This document shows positions 49,108-56,782 of a stretch of 64,000 nt of DNA, piece by piece. The translations under genes were made by a program, and so were the position numbers. The notes beneath the pieces were generated by a model. It did no database searches. It was given only the letters and a program-made list of their open reading frames with translations, and was not told where the DNA came from. Positions within the stretch are counted from its first letter, which is position 1; each line of letters begins with the position of its first letter. This DNA comes from Mesorhizobium alhagi CCNWXJ12-2. Lineage in GTDB: Bacteria > Pseudomonadota > Alphaproteobacteria > Rhizobiales > Rhizobiaceae. The stretch is from contig NZ_AHAM01000024.1 of assembly GCF_000236565.1 (NCBI RefSeq), forward strand, positions 1 to 64,000, in the 5' to 3' direction.

Positions 49108-50001
49108 ATGGCCACTTCTGACTCTCCCCTGATATCGGTCGGCGGCGTGCAAGCCGACGAAACTTCCTATGTCGACTGGCCGGCCATCTTTGCCGGCACA
49201 ATATTCGCAACAGCCATTTCATTCGTGCTGCTGGCGTTCGGCTCGGCGCTTGGCTTGTCTTTGGCTTCGCCCTACGAGGGCAGCGGCATATCGCTGTTCT
49301 GGTTCTCTATCGTCGCCGCGCTGTGGCTACTCTGGGTACAGATTTCCAGCTTCATCGCCGGCGGCTACCTCACCGGCCGGCTACGCCGGCGCAAGCATGA
49401 CGCGACCGAAGATGAATCCGACATTCGCGACGGCTCGCACGGACTGATTGTATGGGCGCTCGGCGCGCTGATCGGCGCGTTCATCGCGGTGTCGGGTATA
49501 AGCGGGGTGGCGAGCACCGCCGCCACCTCGATGAGCACCATCGCGGCCGGCGGTGCGGGCGCCGCGGCTGAAGGCGAAGACCCGCTATCGGGCGCCTACG
49601 ACCTGCTGGTCGACAGGTTCCTGCGCTCGGGAGACCCGGCCGCCCCGCCGGCGAGCGCCGAAGCGCGTGATGAAATTGGCCGCGTGCTCGCCGCCGCCGT
49701 AGCAGACGGCGCGCTGAACGACGCCGACCGGCAATATCTGACGACAACCATCGCCGCCCGCGCAGGCCTGGACGAAGCGCAGGCGCAGCAACGCGTCGAT
49801 GCGCTGCTGGCCGATGCGCAGGCGGCTGAAGCGGAAGCGAGGCAGGCGGCCGAAACGGCGCGCAAAGTGGCGATGATCGCGGCCTTCGTCACCGCCGCCT
49901 CGTTTCTGGTCAGCGCGGTTGGCGCCTATTACGGCGCGACGCTGGGCGGCAATCACCGAGACAACCAGATCGTCTTCGCCGACTGGCGGCGTCCCTGGTA
50001 G
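49108..50001 (+). CDS. Hypothetical membrane protein (297 aa)
   Basis: 297 residues. Two or three helices at the N-terminal side (about 23-50, 58-80), another pair about 108-145, an Ala-rich helical stretch outside the membrane (about 170-245) and a last helix about 258-285. GAGGAG precedes ATG 49108. The central region EARDEIGRVLAAAVADGALN with its Asp/Ala pattern is typical of a rhizobial membrane family without known function. It is in the stress island downstream of an EcfG promoter and the 24-residue peptide. Confidence 0.75.
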   Translation: MATSDSPLISVGGVQADETSYVDWPAIFAGTIFATAISFVLLAFGSALGLSLASPYEGSGISLFWFSIVAALWLLWVQISSFIAGGYLTGRLRRRKHDATEDESDIRDGSHGLIVWALGALIGAFIAVSGISGVASTAATSMSTIAAGGAGAAAEGEDPLSGAYDLLVDRFLRSGDPAAPPASAEARDEIGRVLAAAVADGALNDADRQYLTTTIAARAGLDEAQAQQRVDALLADAQAAEAEARQAAETARKVAMIAAFVTAASFLVSAVGAYYGATLGGNHRDNQIVFADWRRPW

Positions 50002-50057
50002 TTCGCTTTGGGCGGGTGAATTGGCCGTGCCCTAGCCGGGCGCGGTCCATTCTGGCC

Positions 50058-51089
50058 TCAGAGCCTGCGGGAGCCAGCATAGCCGCCTAGAAACGCGGCA
50101 AGGTTGTCGCCCAGCGCTTCGCAGAGATAGCCGCCTTCCTGGACGATGACCGTTGGCTGGCCGAGGTTTGCGATAGCTTCCGCAATCCGCGAGAATCCCG
50201 GCGTGGTGACCGACAGTCCACCGAAGGGATCGCCCGCGAAAGCGTCAAGTCCGAGCGCCACAACCAGCGCATCGGGCGCAAAGGACCGGATGCGCCGGAA
50301 GGCGATGCCGAGAGCCGCCAGGAATTCGGCGTCGCCGGATTTACGAGCGAGCGGCAGGTTCAGATTATAGCCGAGTCCCGGCCCCTCGCCCCTCTCGTCG
50401 GCATGGCCCCAGAAGAACGGATAAAAGCGCACCGGATCGGCATGGATCGAGATCGTCAGTACGTCAGGCCGGGCATAGAAGATGCCCTGCGTGCCGTTGC
50501 CGTGATGCAGGTCAACATCGAGGATGGCGACGCGGGCCGCCGATTTCCGCAAATGCTGCGCTGCGACCGCCGAATTGTTGATGAAGCAGAAGCCGCCGGC
50601 GACATCGGCGAAAGCGTGGTGGCCGGGCGGGCGGCAGAGCGCATAGGCGGCCGGCGCGCCAGACATGACCGTCTCGGCTGCTTCGACCGCCGACCATGCA
50701 CTCCAGCAGGCGCTTTCCCATGTCTCGGCTGAGATCGGGCAGGCGGTGTCGGCCATGTGGTAGCCGGCCTGGCCGACCGCCGATGCGGGGTAGCTGCCGC
50801 CGCGTGCGATCGGATGAATGTTGGGGATGACCTCCGCCGAAGCGCCTTCGATGCGCTGCCAGCGCGCGAAGATGTTTTCGAGGAATTCCAGGTATTCCGG
50901 CGTGTGAATAGCAGCGATCGGCGCGAGACCGAAATTGCGCGGCCGGACGATTTCGCACCCTGCGGCGCGGGCTCCGGCAAGCAGACGCTCGACACGGTCC
51001 GGCTTTTCCGGATTGGGCAGCGGCGCGCCGCTGGACAGAAAGGCTTTAGGGTCGTGGCGCTTCTGTTCGTCGGCAAAGAAGGCTTTCAT
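50058..51089 (-). CDS. Histone deacetylase-like / acetylpolyamine amidohydrolase
   Basis: 343 residues. The Zn-dependent deacetylase motifs are intact: LCRPPGHHAFADVAGGFCFI with the charge-relay His pair, and DVDLHHGNGTQGIFY with the metal Asp/His. In bacteria this family mostly deacetylates acetylpolyamines or small amides. Start at ATG 51089 (MKAFFADEQKRHD). It is transcribed leftward, divergent from the second ku across a 264-bp gap, and has no EcfG motif of its own. Confidence 0.92.
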   Translation of the reverse strand: MKAFFADEQKRHDPKAFLSSGAPLPNPEKPDRVERLLAGARAAGCEIVRPRNFGLAPIAAIHTPEYLEFLENIFARWQRIEGASAEVIPNIHPIARGGSYPASAVGQAGYHMADTACPISAETWESACWSAWSAVEAAETVMSGAPAAYALCRPPGHHAFADVAGGFCFINNSAVAAQHLRKSAARVAILDVDLHHGNGTQGIFYARPDVLTISIHADPVRFYPFFWGHADERGEGPGLGYNLNLPLARKSGDAEFLAALGIAFRRIRSFAPDALVVALGLDAFAGDPFGGLSVTTPGFSRIAEAIANLGQPTVIVQEGGYLCEALGDNLAAFLGGYAGSRRL

Positions 51090-51281
51090 GATCACTCCAG
51101 GAATTAGTGAGGTGGTGCTTGAGGTCACCTGAGGTTCGGAGCGAACGCCAGAAAATCGCATGCGACTTGTTTTCGCTCAGCCAGAAGTGCCAAGCTTTCC
51201 ATCTCGGCGGCCAGGCACCCTCGTTCTGGTGGAGGACGAGATTGCGCATCCTCCTCGGCTTCCTCGACGCCTGGAAGCCCA

Positions 51282-51306
51282 GGAACGAATCAGGCTTCCG
51301 GCCGTT
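51282..51306 (+). promoter_or_regulatory. Sigma-EcfG promoter of ku 2 - xth
   Basis: GGAAC (51282-51286), 16 bases, CGTT (51303-51306): an exact match to the EcfG/RpoE2 consensus, 47 bp before the ku start. Confidence 0.85.
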
Positions 51307-51353
51307 CGCCTTCACTTGTATAGTCAAGGGCTTGGACGCCGTGGAGATGTATT

Positions 51354-52190
51354 ATGGTAGCACGGGCGGTATGGAAGGGCTTTCTGAAACTTGGCACCGT
51401 AACCTGCGGCGTCAAGCTGACAGGAGCGACGAGCGAGGCCGAGAAGGTGCATTTCCGCACCCTCAATCGCAAGTCGAGGTTGCCGGTGAAGGCCCGCTAC
51501 GTCGACGAGGAGACCGGCAAGCCGGTCGAACGCGAAGACCAGGTCAAGGGCTATGAACTGGACAATGGCGACTTCGTGCTCATCGAGCCGGAGGAAATCA
51601 AGAGCCTGAAGGTGACGTCGGAGCATACGCTCGACATCGAGGGCTTCGTCGACAAGGCTTCGGTCCAGTCGCTCTACCTCGAAAAACCCTATTACCTCTA
51701 TCCAGCCGATCGGGCCTCTACCGAGGCTTTCGCCGTCGTCCGCGAGGCGATGAAGCGCAAGAAGCGGGTCGGTACGGCCTCCATTGTGCTCTATCAGCGC
51801 GAGCGTCCGGTGGTCATCGAGCCGCTGGGCAACGGCATGATCATGACGACGCTGCGCAATCACAATGAGGTTGTCGCCGCCGACACCGTGTTCGACGACA
51901 TCGGCGACCGCAAGGTCGACCCCGATATGGCCGAGATCGCTTCGCTGATCATCGAGAAGAAGGTGACAACATTCGATCCGTCGAAATTCGAGGACCGTTA
52001 CGAGAATGCCCTGATCGAGCTGATCAACGCCAAGCGCGCCGGCAAGAAGTTGCCCAAGGCCGCGCCTGCGCCGAAGGAGAACGTCATCAACCTCGCCGAT
52101 GTGCTGCGCAAGAGCCTGGAGAAGGAAGGCGTAAAGGCTCCGGCCAAGAAGCCGGCCGCCAGGGCCGAGCCGAAGCGCAAATCCGCCTGA
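51354..52190 (+). CDS. ku: Ku protein (second copy)
   Basis: 278 residues. The core matches the first Ku in order: VARAVWKGFLKLGTVTCGVK, VKARYVDEETGKPVEREDQV, and TASIVLYQRERPVVIEPLGNG. The tail is shorter and basic (KKPAARAEPKRKSA). GTGGAGA precedes ATG 51354. In Sinorhizobium some ku paralogues are under the general stress factor RpoE2 and are thought to work as partners; the exact EcfG promoter here fits. The exonuclease III gene follows 15 bp after the stop, so the two are co-transcribed. Confidence 0.96.
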   Translation: MVARAVWKGFLKLGTVTCGVKLTGATSEAEKVHFRTLNRKSRLPVKARYVDEETGKPVEREDQVKGYELDNGDFVLIEPEEIKSLKVTSEHTLDIEGFVDKASVQSLYLEKPYYLYPADRASTEAFAVVREAMKRKKRVGTASIVLYQRERPVVIEPLGNGMIMTTLRNHNEVVAADTVFDDIGDRKVDPDMAEIASLIIEKKVTTFDPSKFEDRYENALIELINAKRAGKKLPKAAPAPKENVINLADVLRKSLEKEGVKAPAKKPAARAEPKRKSA

Positions 52191-52205
52191 CGCCGTCAGG
52201 GCGGG

Positions 52206-52976
52206 ATGAAGATAGCGACGTTCAACATCAACGGCATCAATGGCCGCCTACCTAACCTGCTGGAATGGCTGGAAGAGGCAGAGCCGGACGTCGTCGCCCT
52301 GCAGGAGCTGAAATGCGCCGACCGGCGATTTCCGGCGGCGGCGCTCGCCCGCGCCGGATACGGCGCAATATGGCACGGGCAGAAATCCTGGCACGGCGTC
52401 GCCATCCTGGCGCGCGGCGCCGAACCGGTCGAGACGGCGCGCGGCCTGCCGGGAGACGATGAAGACGGCGAAAGCCGCTATGTCGAGGCCGCGGTCAAAG
52501 GTGTGATCGTGACCTCCCTCTACGCTCCGAACGGCAACCCGCAGCCCGGCCCGCGCTTCGACTACAAGCTGGCCTGGATGGAACGGCTGGAGGCGAGAGC
52601 CCGCGAGCTGTACGAAGCCGCCCTGCCGGTGGTGCTGGCCGGAGACTTCAACGTCGTTCCCACCGAAGCCGACATCTACCCGACCACTTCGTACCGCGAT
52701 AACGCGCTGGTTCAGCCCGAAAGCCGCGCCGCTTTCCGCGCCCTCCTCGCCCAGGGCTGGACCGACGCGATCCGGGTGCAACACCCCTCCGAAACCGTCT
52801 ACACGTTCTGGGACTACAAGCGCGGCCGCTGGTCGCGCGACGCCGGCCTGCGGCTGGATCATTTGCTTCTGAGCGACGAACTCGCCGGCAGGCTGACAGA
52901 CGCGGGAGTCGACAAGGCTGTGCGCGGCAGGGAAGGCGCAAGCGACCATGCGCCGACATGGATCGTATTGCGGTAG
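52206..52976 (+). CDS. xth: Exodeoxyribonuclease III (AP endonuclease)
   Basis: 256 residues of the Mg-dependent EEP fold: KIATFNINGINGRLPNLLEW, ALQELKCADRRFP (catalytic Glu), VLAGDFNVVPTEADIY (Asp/Asn pair) and the final ASDHAPTWIVL (catalytic Asp-His). It nicks at abasic sites and trims 3' blocks. Placed 15 bp after ku under one stress promoter, it could clean DNA ends before joining. There may be other xth copies elsewhere in the genome. Confidence 0.93.
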   Translation: MKIATFNINGINGRLPNLLEWLEEAEPDVVALQELKCADRRFPAAALARAGYGAIWHGQKSWHGVAILARGAEPVETARGLPGDDEDGESRYVEAAVKGVIVTSLYAPNGNPQPGPRFDYKLAWMERLEARARELYEAALPVVLAGDFNVVPTEADIYPTTSYRDNALVQPESRAAFRALLAQGWTDAIRVQHPSETVYTFWDYKRGRWSRDAGLRLDHLLLSDELAGRLTDAGVDKAVRGREGASDHAPTWIVLR

Positions 52977-52999
52977 CAGCACCGGGAATGTGGCAGCGT

Positions 53000-53200
53000 T
53001 CAGTCGGCTGCCGGCGCGCCGTTGGTGGTAGTGGCGGGAGCGTCGGTCTGCTGCTGGCCTCCGGTGCCGGTCTGCGGCGTCGGGTCCGCCTCGACTTCGG
53101 GCGCCGGGACGGGCTCTTGCGATCCGGGGGTGTTCGGATCGGTTTCGCCGCAGCCTGCCAGCATGGCAAGAAGTCCGATGGCGAGTATGTCGATCTTCAT
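53000..53200 (-). CDS. Small lipoprotein (66 aa)
   Basis: 66 residues: MKIDILAIGLLAMLAGCGET has a lipobox (MLAGC), followed by a Pro/Thr/Gln-rich disordered tail. GGAGGC lies just upstream of ATG 53200. A divergent sigma-EcfG promoter (53253-53277) drives it. Envelope stress lipoproteins of this kind are common; function unknown. Confidence 0.75.
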   Translation of the reverse strand: MKIDILAIGLLAMLAGCGETDPNTPGSQEPVPAPEVEADPTPQTGTGGQQQTDAPATTTNGAPAAD

Positions 53201-53252
53201 GCCGCCTCCATGGAGCTTGATCCCTTGGTTCGGATCAGCACTAGCTCTCGTC

Positions 53253-53277
53253 AACAGACGGGCGACCGATTTGTTCC
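53253..53277 (-). promoter_or_regulatory. Sigma-EcfG promoter of the small lipoprotein
   Basis: Reverse strand: GGAAC (53277-53273), 16 bases, TGTT (53256-53253), 52 bp before the lipoprotein start. It is back to back with the rightward promoter at 53293. Confidence 0.75.
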
Positions 53278-53292
53278 GGCCCGGCGGCCGGC

Positions 53293-53317
53293 GGAACCTT
53301 CCTTCCGGTCCATTGTT
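53293..53317 (+). promoter_or_regulatory. Sigma-EcfG promoter of the 102-aa gene
   Basis: GGAAC (53293-53297), 16 bases, TGTT (53314-53317), 50 bp before the start at 53368. Confidence 0.75.
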
Positions 53318-53367
53318 TCGGAAAAGGGCCGGGCAATGCCGGCCTGGCGACTTCTGGAGCATCACCC

Positions 53368-53676
53368 ATGAACACCGCGAATCTGCAGCTGGAGGGCCTC
53401 TATCTGGCCATCGCGTCGATCAACAGCGCGCTTGTGCGCAAGGGGCTGCTCACCGTCGAGGAGATCGACATGGCGCTCCGCCGGGCGGAAGCGAATGCTG
53501 TCGGTGAGGACCGGCTGACCGAAGATCTTTCGCCGGCGAATCGTGACGCCGTCTGCTTTCCCATTCGCCTGCTCCAGATCGCCAACAACAGCCAGGCGGC
53601 CGGTGACGTCCCGCAATTTTCGGAGCTGGCGAGGCTCGTCGGCGAAACCAAGCGGCCCTACAACGACCAGATGTGA
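53368..53676 (+). CDS. Conserved hypothetical protein (102 aa)
   Basis: 102 residues, mostly helical: NLQLEGLYLAIASINSALVR, GLLTVEEIDMALRRAEANAV, SPANRDAVCFPIRLLQIAN. I recall similar small cytosolic proteins in rhizobia but no known function. GGAG precedes the ATG. It is controlled by one arm of a divergent EcfG promoter pair and ends 33 bp from the convergent copper-protein gene. Confidence 0.7.
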   Translation: MNTANLQLEGLYLAIASINSALVRKGLLTVEEIDMALRRAEANAVGEDRLTEDLSPANRDAVCFPIRLLQIANNSQAAGDVPQFSELARLVGETKRPYNDQM

Positions 53677-53709
53677 GCGAGCGTCCGCTTCAACGGGTCG
53701 AAGGAAACG

Positions 53710-54042
53710 TCAGGCGCTCATCTTGCGGCAACTTTCGGCGCAGCTCCGGCAAGCATCCACGCATTCCTGCATGTCGCCGATCCGCTCACAATCTTGCGCG
53801 CATTCCATGCAGATTTCCGCGCATTCGCGGCAGACATGCTTGTGATGCTCGGAGCCGATGAGCATGAAATGCGCCGATGTACGGCAAATCTCGACGCAGG
53901 CCATCATGAGCTTGAAGTGCGGCGGCTTGGTGTGCTCGCCGCCCATTTCGAGGCAGTGACCCATCGCCGTCGACAAACATACCGAATAGCAGTCCAGGCA
54001 CTCATCGATGCATTGCTTCATTTCAGCGCTGATGTGATGCAT
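53710..54042 (-). CDS. Four-helix bundle copper-binding protein (DUF326, Csp-like)
   Basis: 110 residues with 16 Cys, mostly in CxxC or CxxxC spacing along helices (QCIDECLDCYSVC, CRECAEICMECAQDC, CVDACRSCAESC). This is the DUF326/Csp pattern in which Cys line the core of a four-helix bundle and store many Cu(I) ions. There is no signal peptide, so it is a cytosolic Csp3-type protein. The promoter is in the 245-bp gap to its right. Confident as a copper-binding family member; storage role inferred. Confidence 0.88.
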   Translation of the reverse strand: MHHISAEMKQCIDECLDCYSVCLSTAMGHCLEMGGEHTKPPHFKLMMACVEICRTSAHFMLIGSEHHKHVCRECAEICMECAQDCERIGDMQECVDACRSCAESCRKMSA

Positions 54043-54287
54043 TCGGATATCCCTTCATTTTGCGTGTCTGGAATAACCGCCCAATCGTCATGGCGATCAG
54101 ATGTTCCGCGGCTGAAGAAGGAAGATTGCCAACGGCAGCGGCAATGCCTGCTACCGCTTGGACCTGTGTCGCCCGTCAGCCAACGATGCAAATTGGACAG
54201 TTCGTTGGCGATGTCCTTGAACGCCTCGGCGAGGTTTCCACCGATGGTATTCCAGAACAGCTTAGCGGGCTTGTTCAGCAACGGGAG

Positions 54288-55631
54288 CTACTTCGAAAAG
54301 TAAAATGGGCCAGCGACTCTCGCTTCGCGCCCGCCCAGTTCTGCGCTGCAGTCGGATTTGATGTTCGAATTGCCGCTCATCTTAATTGTATCCGCGACAA
54401 TGCGCATGCAGGTGCTGTTGCTGCCGTTGTTGCCATTGTACGTCAGTGCGCCATAGGGAAAATAGAGCACGCCATTAAGGTCGGTGGCTCCGTTTCCGTT
54501 AAACAGATGTGATGCTGTGTTTGTCCGAGCCGACATCATGAGCATGCCTGCATAATCTCCGGTTGACGGCGCGCTCAGGGACAACGACCCGTTGCCATTC
54601 ACTGTTATGCCGCCGTCCGCCATGAAAATAGTTACACCGGCCCCGGTAACCGTTCCTTTGACGGAAAGGGATCCTTCCACATAATAGAGGCCTGGTTCCA
54701 GCGTCTTGTCGCCATTCAGATCGAGGTTTCGATACCGCCCTGGTCTGACGTTCAGGTCGCTTTTGCCCGGGTTGGGATATAGGATGGGCGGTACCGGCTT
54801 CTTCAGGTTGCCCCAAGGATCTGGAAGTCGCCAAGCGTTCAGCCGATTTTGCTCGCAATCGGTAGTCAGTCCACTGGTTGCGACTATACCACCGGAGGAT
54901 TGAAGGCAGTCCGCCTCAAGAGATGCATCGCCGCCAACGTAGATGGAATCCGTGGCCGATGAATTGGAGGCGATAATGCAGCCATCCATGCTTACCGCGG
55001 TACTCCCGGCCGCTTCGAAAGCACGCGGCGCAGTCCGGTTGAGCGCATAGACGCATGCTGCGTCGCCGCTATTGGAGGAAATTCGGGACTGCACGAGAAT
55101 ATTTGTCGATGTGGGATGATCGCCGACGAGGCGAGGAACGAGGTAGCGATAGGGGAGACGGGTCTCGGTCCTGAGGCTTTGTGTCCCGTCCTGCCCTGTT
55201 GCCATGCCATGGTAGACAAGCGACGGAATGTCGCTCGTATCAACCTCGAGCGAAGCCAAGTTGGCCTTCAGAAGATTGTCTCCATAAGCTTGCAATTCAC
55301 TATGGGTGAGGCCCGAATTGACCTTTACTGCGATCTCCATACTTGCGGCGTCCAAGGCCAATTGCAGTCTGCTTTTCTCCAAGTTGATATTGGTGACATC
55401 AACGGCCATGCCGACCGCCCCTATTAGCGGTAAGAGCATGATACAAATGCCTACGGCAAAGTTGCCCCGACGGTCCTGAACGAACCGTATCAAGGAAATT
55501 TGTCGCTGGGGCAGTATGAGGCCTTCGAGCCAAGAGACGGCTTTGTGGATGACTAGAATCGTTGCGACGCCTGCCAAGCCTATCGCCAGCGCATAATTGC
55601 CGCTCGTATCCTGCAGAAACCTGCGGAACAT
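54288..55631 (-). CDS. TadG-like Flp pilus assembly protein with two tandem pilin-like segments
   Basis: 447 residues. The N-terminus shows two similar blocks: RFLQDTSGNYALAIG (4-18) and RFVQDRRGNFAVGI (49-62), each followed by a hydrophobic helix, as in TadE/TadG/Flp N-termini. Residues 100-240 and a Gly/Asn-rich repetitive end (GLYYVEGSLSVKGTVTG and further) suggest a beta-rich extracellular domain. Start at ATG 55631 with GAGGGG upstream. It is divergent from cpaB. Base composition is lower than its neighbours (29 of 60 G+C at 55441-55500, 35 of 60 at 54901-54960), so it may be acquired. Confidence 0.75.
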   Translation of the reverse strand: MFRRFLQDTSGNYALAIGLAGVATILVIHKAVSWLEGLILPQRQISLIRFVQDRRGNFAVGICIMLLPLIGAVGMAVDVTNINLEKSRLQLALDAASMEIAVKVNSGLTHSELQAYGDNLLKANLASLEVDTSDIPSLVYHGMATGQDGTQSLRTETRLPYRYLVPRLVGDHPTSTNILVQSRISSNSGDAACVYALNRTAPRAFEAAGSTAVSMDGCIIASNSSATDSIYVGGDASLEADCLQSSGGIVATSGLTTDCEQNRLNAWRLPDPWGNLKKPVPPILYPNPGKSDLNVRPGRYRNLDLNGDKTLEPGLYYVEGSLSVKGTVTGAGVTIFMADGGITVNGNGSLSLSAPSTGDYAGMLMMSARTNTASHLFNGNGATDLNGVLYFPYGALTYNGNNGSNSTCMRIVADTIKMSGNSNIKSDCSAELGGREARVAGPFYFSK

Positions 55632-55833
55632 GGAAGTCGCCCCTCGTATCGCGGGGACATTCACATAAAGCCCTAAAAAGCCTGTTCCGGAAGTTGCTCG
55701 AATGCCGTCGGCCTGCTTCATGCCGTGGTAACCAAAACCCAACATAGATCGAAAACCAAACATTCCAGGTTCCTAATTATTCAGGATTGCTACTTAGCCT
55801 CCGCTCGACAAGGGGCGCGAAGGGGTCGAGGGC

Positions 55834-56748
55834 GTGAGGGGCAAGGCAATTACCATGATCGGCATCGCCGCCGTGTTCGGCGCGGTTTCGATCTTTGCCG
55901 CCGATCTGTGGATCAAGAGCGAGGCCAGCGCCCGCACCACGGAACCTGCGGCGCTATTGCCGGCCGCTCCGGAAGTGGAATTCAACACCATCGTCGTCGC
56001 CACAGAGCCGCTGCGCTTCGGCATGCCGGTCGACCGGGCGCAGTTGCGCGAGATTCCGTGGCCGCAGGAGGCGCTGCCACAAGGATCGTTCAGCACCATC
56101 GACGCACTTCTGGCCGAAGGCAGCCGCGTCGTGCTGACGCCGGTCGAAATCAACGAGCCGCTGCTTCTGGCCAAGCTGTCTGGCCCCAATGGCCGCGCGA
56201 CGCTTTCCAACCTTCTTTCGCCGGGCATGCGCGCCGTGACCATCCGCACCGACGAGATTGCGGGCGTCGGCGGCTTCGTCACGCCGGGCGACCGCGTCGA
56301 TGTCGTGCTGACGCGCGACGCCGGCGCCATCACTGAAGTCCAGAAGAACGCCCAGGGTGCGGCCGGCTCGACAATCACCACTGAAATCGTGGTCGAGAAC
56401 GCCAAGGTGCTGACGGTCGGCCAGGGCGCCGACACGCGCCAGACCAGCCCGCAAATCGTGGAATCCGTAACCATTGAGGTCGATGGCGGAGGCGCGCAGA
56501 AGGTCGCCCTCGCTCGCACCGTGGGAACACTGTCGCTGTCGCTCAGGTCGTCCAGCCAGGGCGGCGCATCGGTCGATGGCGTGACGACCATCTCGGCCTT
56601 TGGCGGTTCGGTGGCTGCCCGGGCGGCGGAATCCGCTGGCGCGCTGTTCAAGGCCGCCGAGGAGCCGGAAGGGCCAAAATTCACGACAGTCGTCGTGACG
56701 CGCGGCACCGAGCCGCAAAGCTATCAGGTCGTATCGCCTGACGAATGA
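55834..56748 (+). CDS. cpaB: Flp pilus assembly protein CpaB (RcpC)
   Basis: 304 residues. A short N-terminal signal anchor (MIGIAAVFGAVSIFAADLW) is followed by a SAF-type domain (VVATEPLRFGMPVDRAQLRE) and the RcpC/CpaB C-terminal domain (PGMRAVTIRTDEIAGVGGFV). It works in the periplasm next to the CpaC secretin. The start is GTG 55834 with AAGGGG upstream. First gene of the rightward Tad operon; flp and cpaA, normally just upstream, are not found before it in this window. Confidence 0.93.
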   Translation: MRGKAITMIGIAAVFGAVSIFAADLWIKSEASARTTEPAALLPAAPEVEFNTIVVATEPLRFGMPVDRAQLREIPWPQEALPQGSFSTIDALLAEGSRVVLTPVEINEPLLLAKLSGPNGRATLSNLLSPGMRAVTIRTDEIAGVGGFVTPGDRVDVVLTRDAGAITEVQKNAQGAAGSTITTEIVVENAKVLTVGQGADTRQTSPQIVESVTIEVDGGGAQKVALARTVGTLSLSLRSSSQGGASVDGVTTISAFGGSVAARAAESAGALFKAAEEPEGPKFTTVVVTRGTEPQSYQVVSPDE

Positions 56749-56782
56749 GAATGCCGGCAGGGGCGCCGGTTGGGGACAGGGC

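Noticed and set aside
46625-52190. Calling a complete NHEJ locus
   Set aside because: Two ku genes are present but no LigD or primase/polymerase domain is encoded in the window.
54018-54281. Possible 87-codon gene between the copper protein and the TadG-like gene
   Set aside because: TTG start without a ribosome site, overlaps the copper-protein start, and loses coding character after about 40 residues; the first part is amphipathic and could be a remnant, so it is worth a database search but not a call.
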